64,000 bases of DNA. It comes from Halanaerobium polyolivorans. GTDB lineage: Bacteria; Bacillota; Halanaerobiia; Halanaerobiales; Halanaerobiaceae. Location of the stretch: contig NZ_JAJFAT010000009.1 of assembly GCF_020711195.1 (NCBI RefSeq), positions 1 to 64,000 on the forward strand. Direction: 5' to 3'. Position numbers and translations under genes: made by a program. The stretch's first letter is position 1, and every line of letters starts with the position of its first letter. This document shows positions 41,444-51,800 of this stretch, one piece after another. The notes under the pieces are model-generated. The model did no database searches. It saw only the letters and a list, made by a program, of their open reading frames with translations, and was not told the DNA's origin.

Positions 41444-44400
41444 TTATTTGAGCAGTTGATGGTAATCTTGAATTGCTTTTATTTTATAATCGCTTTTAAT
41501 TGCTGCTTCTATACCCTCAACACTTGCTTTGGCAGCTGTTGTGGTAGTTATATATGGTATCTTATATTTAATAGCTCCAGAACGAATATAGCTGTCATCT
41601 TCTATACCCTCTTTACCGATCGGAGTATTTATGATCAGCTGAAGATCTCCATTTTTAATGGCATCGATAATATTCGGTCTGCCTTTGTTTAGTTTGTTAA
41701 TAACACTGCTTTCAATATCATTTTCTTTTAAGAACTCATGAGTTCCCTGAGTTGCTTTGATCTCAAAACCAAGCTCCACCAGTTTTTTGGCAGTAGAGAT
41801 TATTTTCGGCTTATCATTATCATTAACAGTGATTAAAACCTTGCCTGAAAGCGGCAGCTCTAAACCTGCAGCTGTCTGGGCTTTATAGAAAGCATGAGAA
41901 TAACTTTCTGCAATTCCCATTACCTCACCAGTAGCCTTCATCTCAGGTCCTAAAACAGGATCAATATTATCAAACTTATCAAATGGGAAAACAGCTTCCT
42001 TAACACCTGTATAAGGTATCTGCTTATCTTTAAGCTCAAGGGCTGAAAGTGGTTCACCAAGCATCAGTCTTGTTGCCAGGCGGGCCATATTGATACCCGT
42101 AACCTTACTGACTAAAGGTACTGTTCTTGATGCCCTTGGGTTTGCTTCAATAATATATACCTTCCCTTGATAAATAGCAAATTGGATGTTCATCAGACCA
42201 ACTACATCAAGTCCTTCTGCTATTTTAGCACTGTAGTCCTTAATAGTTTCTAACTGCTGATCTGTAATATTAATCGAAGGAATTGCACAGGCACTATCAC
42301 CTGAGTGAATACCAGCTTCTTCTATATGTTCCATCACCGCTGCAACAAAGGTTTCGTCTCCATCTGTTAAAGCATCAACCTCTGCTTCTAAAGCATCTTC
42401 TAAAAATTTATCAATTAAAATTGGATGTTCTGCTGATACTTCTGCTACAGCAGTATCGATATATTTTGTCAGACTTTTTTCATCATAAACGATTTCCATC
42501 CCTCTACCACCAAGCACATAAGAAGGTCTCAGCATCAAAGGATAGCCAATTCTTTCAGCAATAGTATAAGCTTCTGCAACCGATTTGGCAATATCACTCT
42601 CTGGCTGGGGAATATCTAATTTATTCATCAAAGCTCTAAACTCTTCCCTGTTTTCAGCAAAATCTATACTTGCCGGAGAGGTTCCCAAAATATTGACACC
42701 TGCCTCTTCTAATTCTGCAGCAATATTGAGTGGTGTCTGGCCGCCAAACTGAACTATCATCCCATCAGGTTGTTCTTTTTCATATATCCTTAATACATCT
42801 TCTGTAGTTAAAGGCTCAAAATATAGTTTATTTGAGATATCATAATCAGTTGAAACAGTTTCAGGATTACAATTTACCATTACAGAATCATAACCAAGAT
42901 CATCTAAAGTAAAGGCCGCATGAACACAGGCATAATCAAATTCTATTCCCTGGCCAATCCTGTTTGGACCTCCACCAAGGATCATAACCTTTTTATTATC
43001 TGTAGCACCAACCGGACTTTTGTCCATATTATATGATGAATAATAATATTCACCATCTGCTCCACTAACAGGAACAATATCAAAATGACCTTTTTTGCCT
43101 ACTTGAAGTCTTTGACTTCTAAGCTCAGCTTCTTCATTTTCAGTCAGTTGAGCTATATATCTATCTGAAAAGCCCTTTTCTTTTGCTTTAAGCAAAAGCT
43201 CTTCAGGAAGTACTGCTCCTCTATGTTCTCTAAGCTCTAAATCCAGTTCAACAAGTTCTTTCATCTCATTTAAAAACCATCTATCAACATAGGTGATCTC
43301 ATAAATTTCATCAATACTGATCCCATTTAACATTCCCTGGTAGATTAAAAAGAATCTCTCACTAGAAGGGGTGCTTAGCCTTTCTTTTATTTCTTCATTG
43401 CTCAGCTCTTCTATTTCAGGAACATTGCCCAAACCATATCTGCCTATCTCTAAAGAACGGATGGCTTTCTGCATGGCTTCAGCAAAATTTTTACCGATGC
43501 TCATCGCTTCACCAACAGCTTTCATCTGGGTTCCCAATTTATCTTCTGCTCCAGGGAATTTTTCAAATGACCAGCGGGCATATTTAACAACTACATAATC
43601 TCCACTTGGCTCATATTTATCAAGAGTTCCTTCTTTCCAGTAAGGAAGCTCATCTAAAGTAATACCTACCGAAAGCTTGGTAGAAATCCTGGCAATTGGA
43701 AAACCGGTTGCTTTAGAAGCCAGGGCTGAAGATCTGGAAGTCCTGGGATTCATCTCGATTACAACCATCCTGTCATCTGCCGGATTATAGCCGAACTGAA
43801 AGTTAGCCCCTCCAATCACTCCAATAGCATCTGCTATTTTGTAACTGTATTCTTCAATTCTATCCTGAATATGCTGGGGAACAGTCAGCATCGGTGCTAC
43901 ACAGAAACTGTCACCTGTATGAACACCCATTGGATCTACATTTTCTATAAAACAGATCGATATTTTTTTACCATTATCATCTCTTACCAGCTCTAATTCT
44001 AATTCCTGCCAGCCGATTACTGCCTCTTCGATCAGAACCTGATTAATCATGCTGGCTGCAATACCATTTTCAGCTATATTTCTAAGTTCTTCTACATTAT
44101 AGACCAATCCACCACCTGTACCCCCCATGGTATAGGCTGGTCTAACTACAACCGGATAACCAAGGTCCTGAGCTATTTCTTCGGCCTCATCTACAGTATA
44201 AGCCGGTAAACTGCGGGGCATAGGGACATCAAGTTTTTCCATCTCCTCTTTGAAGGAAATCCTGTCTTCTCCCCTTTTGATTGCCTCTGGCTGAATACCG
44301 ATGATTTCTACACCGTGTTTTTCCAAGATTCCCGCTTCATATAATTCTGATGAAAGATTTAAAGCTGTCTGTCCACCAAGATTAGAAAGTAGGGCATCTG

Positions 44401-44647
44401 GTTTCTCTTTTTCTATTATCCTCTCTAAACTACTGACATTTAACGGCTCAATATAGGTTCTATCTGCCATTTCCGGATCTGTCATTATAGTTGCCGGGTT
44501 CGAATTAACCAATACTATTTCATATCCTTCTTCCATAAGTGCTTTACATGCCTGAGTACCTGAATAATCAAATTCACAGGCTTGGCCTATAACAATTGGG
44601 CCAGACCCAATTATTAACACCTTCTCAATATCTTCTCGTTTTGGCAT
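41444..44647 (-). CDS. carB: Carbamoyl-phosphate synthase large subunit
   Basis: About 1067 residues, full length. It makes carbamoyl phosphate for pyrimidines and arginine from bicarbonate, ammonia (from CarA) and two ATP. The two homologous halves are clear: KVLIIGSGPIVIGQACEFDYSG at the start and KVMILGGGPNRIGQGIEFDY near 560, each with ATP-grasp segments (RPAYTMGGTGGG; RPSYVLGGRGM) and EMNPRTSRSSALASKATG / EANPRASRTVPLVSKVTG. The C-terminal MGS-like allosteric domain starts near 940. ATG 44647 (MPKREDIEKVLIIGSGP) has GAGGAGG upstream. carA is not adjacent in this window, which is unusual since carAB is normally one operon. Confidence 0.98.
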   Translation of the reverse strand: MPKREDIEKVLIIGSGPIVIGQACEFDYSGTQACKALMEEGYEIVLVNSNPATIMTDPEMADRTYIEPLNVSSLERIIEKEKPDALLSNLGGQTALNLSSELYEAGILEKHGVEIIGIQPEAIKRGEDRISFKEEMEKLDVPMPRSLPAYTVDEAEEIAQDLGYPVVVRPAYTMGGTGGGLVYNVEELRNIAENGIAASMINQVLIEEAVIGWQELELELVRDDNGKKISICFIENVDPMGVHTGDSFCVAPMLTVPQHIQDRIEEYSYKIADAIGVIGGANFQFGYNPADDRMVVIEMNPRTSRSSALASKATGFPIARISTKLSVGITLDELPYWKEGTLDKYEPSGDYVVVKYARWSFEKFPGAEDKLGTQMKAVGEAMSIGKNFAEAMQKAIRSLEIGRYGLGNVPEIEELSNEEIKERLSTPSSERFFLIYQGMLNGISIDEIYEITYVDRWFLNEMKELVELDLELREHRGAVLPEELLLKAKEKGFSDRYIAQLTENEEAELRSQRLQVGKKGHFDIVPVSGADGEYYYSSYNMDKSPVGATDNKKVMILGGGPNRIGQGIEFDYACVHAAFTLDDLGYDSVMVNCNPETVSTDYDISNKLYFEPLTTEDVLRIYEKEQPDGMIVQFGGQTPLNIAAELEEAGVNILGTSPASIDFAENREEFRALMNKLDIPQPESDIAKSVAEAYTIAERIGYPLMLRPSYVLGGRGMEIVYDEKSLTKYIDTAVAEVSAEHPILIDKFLEDALEAEVDALTDGDETFVAAVMEHIEEAGIHSGDSACAIPSINITDQQLETIKDYSAKIAEGLDVVGLMNIQFAIYQGKVYIIEANPRASRTVPLVSKVTGINMARLATRLMLGEPLSALELKDKQIPYTGVKEAVFPFDKFDNIDPVLGPEMKATGEVMGIAESYSHAFYKAQTAAGLELPLSGKVLITVNDNDKPKIISTAKKLVELGFEIKATQGTHEFLKENDIESSVINKLNKGRPNIIDAIKNGDLQLIINTPIGKEGIEDDSYIRSGAIKYKIPYITTTTAAKASVEGIEAAIKSDYKIKAIQDYHQLLK

Positions 44648-44820
44648 AACTGCTCTCCTCCTCAAATATATTAATGCTGTATTATACTTTATATATTAGC
44701 TTAAAGATTCCTGCTTAAATTTTTTAATATTTTTTGACTAAATGAATTCTGGCTTGTACAATTAATTAAAGTACTAAAATTATCTAAGAAGATTTTAAAT
44801 TTATTTTGGAGTTGAAAAAA

Positions 44821-45471
44821 ATGCTTGAATTAGAACTTGCTTTTTCTTCATTTATAATTGGCCTCTCAGGAGCCATGATGCCAGGTCCACTTTTAACCTA
44901 TGTTATCAACGGCAGTCTGCAGAAGGGTTTTATCGCAGGACCGTTGATTATAACCGGTCATGCTATCCTGGAACTAATCCTGGTTATACTTCTACTTTCA
45001 GGAATGAGCAGGCTTTTTGCCAGCCCATTATTTGCTGCTGTAATCGGAATTGTTGGAGGCTTGGTATTAATCTTGATGGCAGCTGACATGATTAACTCAG
45101 CTCTGAAGAAAAAAATATCATTCGAAAAAGCCTTAAATAAAAAAGCTGATGGTGAAGAAAAATTGCGAGGTTTGATAATTCCCGGGGCACTGGTTAGTAT
45201 CGCTAATCCATACTGGACAATCTGGTGGGCAACTATAGGAATGACCTATTTGGCAAATGCTTCCCAGCATGGAAATACTGCTGCAGCTTCCTTTTTTATG
45301 GGCCATATTTCTGCCGATTTTGCCTGGTATGCTTTAATAGCTTTCTTTATCTCTAAAGGAAGAAAATTTTTAAATGATAATTTGTACAGGAAATTAATAA
45401 TAATCTTTTCTCTGCTTTTAATATATTTTGGCGCTTCTTTTTTAATCGATTCTATTCAATACTTTAGTTAA
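44821..45471 (+). CDS. LysE-family exporter
   Basis: 216 residues with six hydrophobic helices. The N-terminal GLSGAMMPGPLLTYVINGSL is the LysE/RhtB signature, and SIANPYWTIWWATIGMTYL is the conserved central loop with the Asn-Pro pair. Family members export amino acids such as lysine, threonine or homoserine; this subgroup with PGPLLTYVI is less well known. ATG 44821 (GGAG 9 nt before) is preferred to the TTG at 44806. It diverges from carB and converges on a GGDEF gene, overlapping its stop by 4 nt. Confidence 0.88.
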   Translation: MLELELAFSSFIIGLSGAMMPGPLLTYVINGSLQKGFIAGPLIITGHAILELILVILLLSGMSRLFASPLFAAVIGIVGGLVLILMAADMINSALKKKISFEKALNKKADGEEKLRGLIIPGALVSIANPYWTIWWATIGMTYLANASQHGNTAAASFFMGHISADFAWYALIAFFISKGRKFLNDNLYRKLIIIFSLLLIYFGASFLIDSIQYFS

Positions 45472-46418
45472 AGGCTCTCCACCCTATTACGACCCTTATT
45501 TTTAGCTTTATAGAGGGCCTTATCTGCTCTTTTTAAAAAACTTTCTGCATCATCTTTAGGCTTTAGTTCTGTTATCCCCATACTGATGGTTATCCCAGCC
45601 TCTATAGCTTCGAACTCCAAGTTGGAAACTTTTTTTCTGATCCTCTCTGCATAATTTTTAGCTTCTTTAAGTGGGGTTCCATTTAAAATAATAGTAAATT
45701 CTTCTCCCCCTATTCTTGAGGCCAGATCTCCCTGTCTTGTTTCTTCTAATAACAGTTGCCCAAAAGCAGCTAATACCCTATCACCAGCACTATGACCATA
45801 ATTATCATTAATCTTTTTAAAATGATCTAAATCAGACATCACAAGTGAAAGAGGAAGTGAATGTCTTTTAGCATTTGCTATCATCTTTTCAAAATAATCC
45901 ATAAAATGCCTGCGGTTGCTCAAAGCTGTCAGTTTATCTGTTTTCAGCAGTTCTTCTATTCTTTGTTTAGCCTTTTCTAATTTAACATTTTTCCGACTCA
46001 GTTCCCGTGTTTTATTTGCCAGCTCATTATTTAAGCGGCTGATCTTTTCTATTATTTCACCCTGTTCTGGAGTGCTTTCTTCTGCAATCAAATAATAGCC
46101 GTCTTCTAAATTAAAAAAATATGAATTATACTGGTGATATAATTTATCGATTATAACATCTTCTTTAAAACAGAGCTTTACTCTCTGATAGCTTTTGATT
46201 GAATCAAAATCTACCCTCTGCAAACTAGAACTGCTAAATATATCAGCAATACTTTTATCTTTTATCTCAGCCTCAACTAACTTTACCGTCTCTAAAAATT
46301 CTTTATTAAAACCCCTGATCGTTAAGTCCATATCAAAATTAAGCAAAATATAAGAACTTAATTTATCTAAAAATAGATCTAAAGGATAGGGACACTTTGA
46401 ATAAATATCTTCAAGCAC
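45468..46418 (-). CDS. GGDEF diguanylate cyclase paired with a B12-binding protein
   Basis: 316 residues. N-terminal 1-120 is a PAS-like or small sensor region, 125-160 a coiled coil (KISRLNNELANKTRELSRKN), and 165-316 GGDEF with SRIGGEEFTIILN near 235 (GGEEF variant, active in many cyclases) and RQGD as I-site. The GTG start at 46418 lies only 3 bp after the stop of the cobalamin-binding gene, with AGGAGGGG inside that gene, so both are made together. The obvious reading is that the B12 protein controls this cyclase. Confidence 0.92.
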   Translation of the reverse strand: MLEDIYSKCPYPLDLFLDKLSSYILLNFDMDLTIRGFNKEFLETVKLVEAEIKDKSIADIFSSSSLQRVDFDSIKSYQRVKLCFKEDVIIDKLYHQYNSYFFNLEDGYYLIAEESTPEQGEIIEKISRLNNELANKTRELSRKNVKLEKAKQRIEELLKTDKLTALSNRRHFMDYFEKMIANAKRHSLPLSLVMSDLDHFKKINDNYGHSAGDRVLAAFGQLLLEETRQGDLASRIGGEEFTIILNGTPLKEAKNYAERIRKKVSNLEFEAIEAGITISMGITELKPKDDAESFLKRADKALYKAKNKGRNRVESL

Positions 46419-46421
46419 TGC

Positions 46422-47537
46422 TTACCCCTCCTTTTTTTCCCACCATTTTTTTGCAATCTCTACTGCCTCTTCTCCATCTTTGGCCCAGGTATCAGCACCT
46501 GTTTTTTTCCAGAGTTCTGGATTTTCATTAAAGATCTTACCACCAACCATTATCTTCAGATCTTTTAGTTCTGGCTTTGATTTAATTTTTGCTATTGTCT
46601 CGTTTAAATTGTCTAAGTTAAAGGCCATCGAAACAGATAAACCGAGCAGTGTTGGCTGCTGCATCTTGAGAAAATCTATCAGTGCCTCCACCGGTGTATC
46701 AGCACCAAGATGTTCAACATCCCAGCCGTCCATTTCTAAGGAATCTGCAATGATTCTAGAACCTATCTCATGGTATTCATTGGCAGCAGCTGAGATAACA
46801 GCTTTACCCTTAGAATTCTCTACTAGGTCAATTATATAAATATATAAGCCTGAAATCACCCTGGCCACAATAGAAGAAGCTAGATGTTCTTCAGCCTCGG
46901 ATATAGCACCTTTCTGCCATAAAAAGCCAACTTCATACATTGCTGGCTTAATTATATGATTAAAAAAGATCTGCAGATCTTCTTTTTCTTCGATCTCTTC
47001 TTTAGCCAACATTAAAGCTTTTTTATGATCTCCATTAAGAAGATATTTGAAAAATAAATTATATGTAGTCTCCATATCTGCTGGAATATCGATTTGAGCA
47101 TTATCAATTTCTTTTGATAATTCAATAAAATTCTGGTGATTATCCAGCATAAAATTATAGATTTCAATTATTTGGCCTGCACTTTCAGAACTTAGCTTTT
47201 CTTCTATAGCTTCAATCCAGGCTTTTAGTTCTACCGAGAAATAATCAAAACTAAAATCATGACTGTGATAGGTCATATAAACCCAAATAACCGTTCTCAA
47301 AAGCAGCTTATAATCATTAAGCTTAAAAATATTAGCCATAAACCTGGCGTGATTATCATGATTATTTTGCATTTTAGAGATAGGGTTATGCCCAATCAAC
47401 TCAAAAATATCATTTCTACTGCTTAACTGCTCATTAACCGTTTCTGTTAATATTTCTTTTTTCTCTTTGTATTCTGCTGCTGCATCGGCTGTAATAACTG
47501 GAAGCTCGGCAAGATTATCATAAATTGTTTTAGCCAT
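46422..47537 (-). CDS. CarH-like adenosylcobalamin-binding (photo)sensor
   Basis: About 371 residues. Residues 160-245 are a four-helix cap and 246-372 a B12-binding Rossmann domain. The cap has W208-x9-E218-H219 (WQKGAISEAEEH), the Wx9EH motif that in CarH photoreceptors packs on the adenosyl group. The Rossmann part has E255-x-H257-x-x-G260 (EYHEIG), the lower-ligand His motif with Glu in place of Asp as in CarH-type proteins, and MVGGKIF near 331-337. The usual MerR DNA-binding domain is replaced by an unknown 160-residue helical region rich in His. It should sense light or adenosylcobalamin and act through protein contacts, most likely on the cyclase encoded 3 bp downstream. Confidence 0.87.
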   Translation of the reverse strand: MAKTIYDNLAELPVITADAAAEYKEKKEILTETVNEQLSSRNDIFELIGHNPISKMQNNHDNHARFMANIFKLNDYKLLLRTVIWVYMTYHSHDFSFDYFSVELKAWIEAIEEKLSSESAGQIIEIYNFMLDNHQNFIELSKEIDNAQIDIPADMETTYNLFFKYLLNGDHKKALMLAKEEIEEKEDLQIFFNHIIKPAMYEVGFLWQKGAISEAEEHLASSIVARVISGLYIYIIDLVENSKGKAVISAAANEYHEIGSRIIADSLEMDGWDVEHLGADTPVEALIDFLKMQQPTLLGLSVSMAFNLDNLNETIAKIKSKPELKDLKIMVGGKIFNENPELWKKTGADTWAKDGEEAVEIAKKWWEKKEG

Positions 47538-47652
47538 CATACCACCTCTTAAGTATATTTAACTACTCTACTTATAATTTCCCTTTAACTCAAAAAAATC
47601 CTGCATTTTTTTACTTTATTCGACAGAAAAGCCCTATTTAAGCCTTTCTGCT

Positions 47653-48681
47653 TCATTTTTTAAAAAGATAATGGCTGATAAACCATTCATTACCATTATT
47701 ATAGCCAAAAAACTCTGCAGAAGAAATAAAGAAGGTTCGCCAATAGTTCCACCATTTTTCTACTTCTTCAGCTCCATATGTTTGTTTAAAGATTGTCCTG
47801 ATTTCTTTCTGCTCTTGATCCATTTTTTGCAGCCAGCTGAGCAAGGTTTTTTGATAGTGGCTGCCGGAAACCGCCCACTGTTTATCTAAAGTCAGCTGAT
47901 CACAAAAATAATGGAGCAGATCCTGGCTGGGCATTGTTCCTCCCGAGAAAAAATAGCGGGCCATCCAGCTCATATCTCCTCGGTCCTCATAGAGATAGGG
48001 ATAGCTGTGGTGAGAAAAAATATGAACGAATAATTTACCGTCTGCTTTTAAAAAGGAAGCTATTTTATTCAAAAGCAGCTGATAATTCCGCATATGTTCA
48101 AACATTTCTATAGAAAGCACCCTGTCATATTCAGCTTCAGGCTGGAAACTGTTGATATCTGCTTTTTTAGCCTGCAGGTTATGCAGTTTTTTAGCTTCAG
48201 CCTTTGTTTTGATATAGTCTATCTGTAGTTGAGAATTAGAAAGTGCTGTCACACTGCAGTCTGGATAATTTTCGGCAATGTAAAAGCTCAAAGAGCCCCA
48301 GCCACAGCCTAAATCCATAATTTTTTGTCCAGACTTAATTTCTGCCCTCTCAACACTCAGTTTAAGCATAGCAAGTTCTGCCTGTTTAAGACTATTTTGT
48401 TGAGAGTCCTCCCAGTAACAGCAGCTGTATTTTAAGTTTTCTCCCAGGACCTTTTCGAAAAAAGCTGGAGGAAGTTCATAATGTTGTTCATTAGCAGCAT
48501 CGGTTTGAACTGCTATCGCTTCTTCTTTAAGTCCAGCTATGAATTGATTAAGCTTTTCAAAACGCTTTTCTACATCTGTAATCCGCTGTTTTTTGAGCTT
48601 ATGAGCCAGAACTTTTCTGATAGCATAGCGGAGCAAAAAATCGGGCAGCCAACCTTTGGCCAGTATTTTGTCTAAATTCAT
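47653..48681 (-). CDS. Cyclopropane-fatty-acid synthase-like SAM methyltransferase
   Basis: 342 residues. The SAM-binding motif MDLGCGWGSLSFYIAE and the leading HYELPPAFFEKVLGENLKYS-CCYWED are those of the CFA synthase / mycolic acid cyclopropane synthase group; SIEMFEHMRNYQ and the C-terminal WFISHYLFKK fit too. It would methylate (cyclopropanate) lipid acyl chains, although some relatives methylate small amines. GTG start at 48690 overlaps the ribosome binding site; the ATG at 48681 is more likely. It is upstream of and codirectional with the B12-sensor/cyclase pair, 115 bp away. Light-regulated gene sets of CarH/LitR proteins in other bacteria often include such enzymes. Confidence 0.85.
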   Translation of the reverse strand: MNLDKILAKGWLPDFLLRYAIRKVLAHKLKKQRITDVEKRFEKLNQFIAGLKEEAIAVQTDAANEQHYELPPAFFEKVLGENLKYSCCYWEDSQQNSLKQAELAMLKLSVERAEIKSGQKIMDLGCGWGSLSFYIAENYPDCSVTALSNSQLQIDYIKTKAEAKKLHNLQAKKADINSFQPEAEYDRVLSIEMFEHMRNYQLLLNKIASFLKADGKLFVHIFSHHSYPYLYEDRGDMSWMARYFFSGGTMPSQDLLHYFCDQLTLDKQWAVSGSHYQKTLLSWLQKMDQEQKEIRTIFKQTYGAEEVEKWWNYWRTFFISSAEFFGYNNGNEWFISHYLFKK

Positions 48682-48756
48682 AAAATCCACCTTCCTTCTC
48701 TATTAATTAACTTTAAATTAGTGAAATAGTTAAAAATTTAAGCTCTGATAAAGATA

Positions 48757-48782
48757 AAACAGCCTCAAGGAGGCTGTCCTCT
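48757..48782 (-). terminator. Terminator of the hybrid kinase gene
   Basis: ACAGCCTC-CTTGAGGCTGT on the minus strand, 8-bp perfect stem followed by TTTTATCTTT. Confidence 0.8.
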
Positions 48783-48801
48783 ATCAACTTAGACTTAACT
48801 T

Positions 48802-51800
48802 TTAATGAGCTTCTAAAAATCTGTTGATCATCTTTATTAAATCTTCTTCTAAAAGCGGTTTACAGAGAAAATCATCAAAACCTGCTTTATTTGCATTTTT
48901 CTGTTCTTCTTCTGTAGCAGCTGCGGTTAAAGCTACCACAGGTATTTCGGCAGTATTCTTGTCTGCCTTAATCTTCTCTAAAGCCTGATAGCCGTCCATC
49001 ACAGGCATCTTTAAATCCATGATAACCAGATCAGGCTTATGATCTCTGCATAACTGATAGGCCTCTTTACCATTTGCAGCCTCAATGGACTGAATACCCT
49101 TTCGCTTTAAATGTTCTTTAAGCAGTCCTCGATTAGCTTTTTCATCATCAACTACAAGTATGTTTTTATTTGTATACTTTTTAGAATCAGCTTTTTTGCT
49201 TTCTAGAGAGCTCTGATCAGTACCACTCTTATATTCAAGGGAAGAAAATTCGACTTTAAAAACACTTCCCTTTCCTGCTGTACTCTGCAGGGAAATTTGA
49301 CCATCCATCATGCTGATCAAACGCTTGGTAATAGAAAGGCCAAGACCTGTACCCCCGAATTCCCTGGTGCTTTCAGCATTCTCCTGAGAAAAAGCCTTAA
49401 ATATTTCTTCCTGTTTTTCTTCAGTGATCCCAATTCCGGAATCTTGAACTATTATGCGCAGCTTTATATTTTCTTCAGCTTTTTGATCAGCTGGGCGGCA
49501 GTAAACAGCTATTGAAATATGACCACTTTTGGTAAATTTAACTGCATTATCGAGCAGATTAATCATGATCTGTCTAAATCTTACTTCATCCATTTTGATT
49601 AAAGGAGGAAGATTATCCATCTTTAAATGAAAATCAAGTCCTTTTTCTTCAACCTTATCAGCAAAAATAGCGGTGATATTTTCTAATAGAGCTGCCAAAT
49701 CAATAAATTCATAGTTGATCTCTATCATCCCGGCTTCGATCTTAGACATATCCAAAATATCATTCACCTGATCTAAAAGGCTCTCTCCTGCCGAACGAAT
49801 CGATTTGATATAGCGCTTATAATTATCTTCTTCTAGATCTTTGGCCAAAATCTCTGTATAACCCATTATTATATTAAGTGGGGTTCTGATCTCATGACTC
49901 ATATTAGCTAAAAATTGACTTTTAAGTTCATTCGCCTTTTCTGCCTCAGCAGCCATTTTATTTGCTTTTTCCATCGATTTTTGCAGTTTTTTATTTGTTT
50001 TAACAAGTTCCTTTTCGGCCCTTTTTTGCACAGTGATATCTGTCATCACAGTTAGAATATATTTCTGGCCCTGACTTTCGATTAATTCACCGGAAAAAAG
50101 CAGTTCGAGTATTTCTCCTCTTTTATTTAGTACCTGCAGCCCTACATTATTTACACTGCCATTTTCAATAATCTTTTTGATTGTTTTTTTGCGTTTTTCT
50201 TTAGCTGAAAAGAGGCCGATATTTTTGCAGCTCTTGCCTATTATTTCTTCCTTACTGTAACCCATTTTGCTCAAAAAGGCAGTATTAACCTCCACAAAAC
50301 TGAGATCAGAAAGCCGATTAAAGGTCATTAAAGCAGGATTATTATTAAAAAGTTTATTGAATTTTTGCAGTGCTTCCTGCTGACGGCTAACATCTTTGGC
50401 AATAGCAAAGATAACTTCTTTGCCATCCCATTTACCAAACCAGATTCTGGTTTCAGAAGGTATTAAACGCCCACTTTTGCTTTCTAAACACAATATTTTG
50501 CCGGCAGCCATATCGGCCAGCAGCTTCTGAATATCTCTTTCTTCTTGCTTAAATATTTCCAAGAAACTCATCTTTTCTAAGTCATTTTTTCTGTAATCAA
50601 GTTTTTCTCTAACCAGATGGTTGGTATGAGAAATCTCCCCTCTATAATTAGAGATAAAGATCATATCATCCATCGATTCAAAAAAGGTGCGAAAGTTTTT
50701 CTCACTTAATCTTAGTTTTTCTTCTATTGCTTTTTTTTCGGTGATTTCATCAACTATCATCTGAATCCCTGTCACCTGCTCAGCTTCATGCCTGGGGGTA
50801 AGATGCACCCGGAGCCAGATATTTTTACCCCATTTAGTACTATAATTTAGTTCATAAGTGGCTGCTTTATTATCTTCCATACAGTTTTCTATTTTTTGCG
50901 AAAAACCTCTTTCTATTAAAAGAGGAAACTTAAGCAGATTGATCTTTTTTGTTTCAATCAAGCCTGGTGAGCCTAATATCTCGATCATCTTAGAATTAGC
51001 ATAATCGATATTACCACTGCGATCAGCACTCAAAATACCTATAGGTGCCTCTTCTGCTAATTTGCTAAATTTTTGCCTGCTTTTTTTAAGAGCTTCTTCT
51101 TGTTTTTTCTTTTGATCGATATCTATTGTGATTCCTAAAACCAGTTTGGCTCTCCCCCGAAAATCAAAGTGATAGCTTTTACCTTTAACTTTAACCCATT
51201 TCCAATTATCATTTTTACATTTAAGCCTCATTTCCTCAGCAAAAGGCTCATGTTCTTCAACAGCATTTTCTATTTTTGGCATTAACTCTTTACGGTCATC
51301 AGGGTGAATGTAGTCAAAAATTCTATCCATATCTATCTGCTGTTGATCCTCTTTATAGCCGAGCATTTGATAAAAATAAGGGCTAAAATAAGCTTGATCT
51401 GTTTTCAGATCCCATTCCCAAAAGGTATGCTCTGCAGCTTCCATGGCTAATTCAAGCTTATCTCTGGCCTGGGCCAGCTTGTTTTTATTTGCACTGCTTT
51501 CGATCAGCAGAGCAAGCTGCTTTGAATAAATTCTAAGCAGACTCCTATTTTCTAATTCCTTATCCTCAGTCATGATCAAAATAAAGTAGCCGAGCAGGCG
51601 GTCGCCTTGATTGATTTTCAATAAGTAGCTTTTTTTCAAATTGAAAAGCTGCTGCAGTTTAAGAATTATTGGTTCAGGAATAACATCTTGAACAATATCA
51701 TTTAGACATTTATAAGAGATAATGAGCTCATCTTTTTCCAAAAAATGACCAAATTCAGCTGCAGACCATTTCCAGTTAAAAGGATCTATTCCCAGTAATG

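Noticed and set aside
47615-47650. Terminator between the CFA-synthase-like gene and the B12 sensor gene
   Set aside because: Stem has several mismatches, so cotranscription cannot be excluded or claimed.
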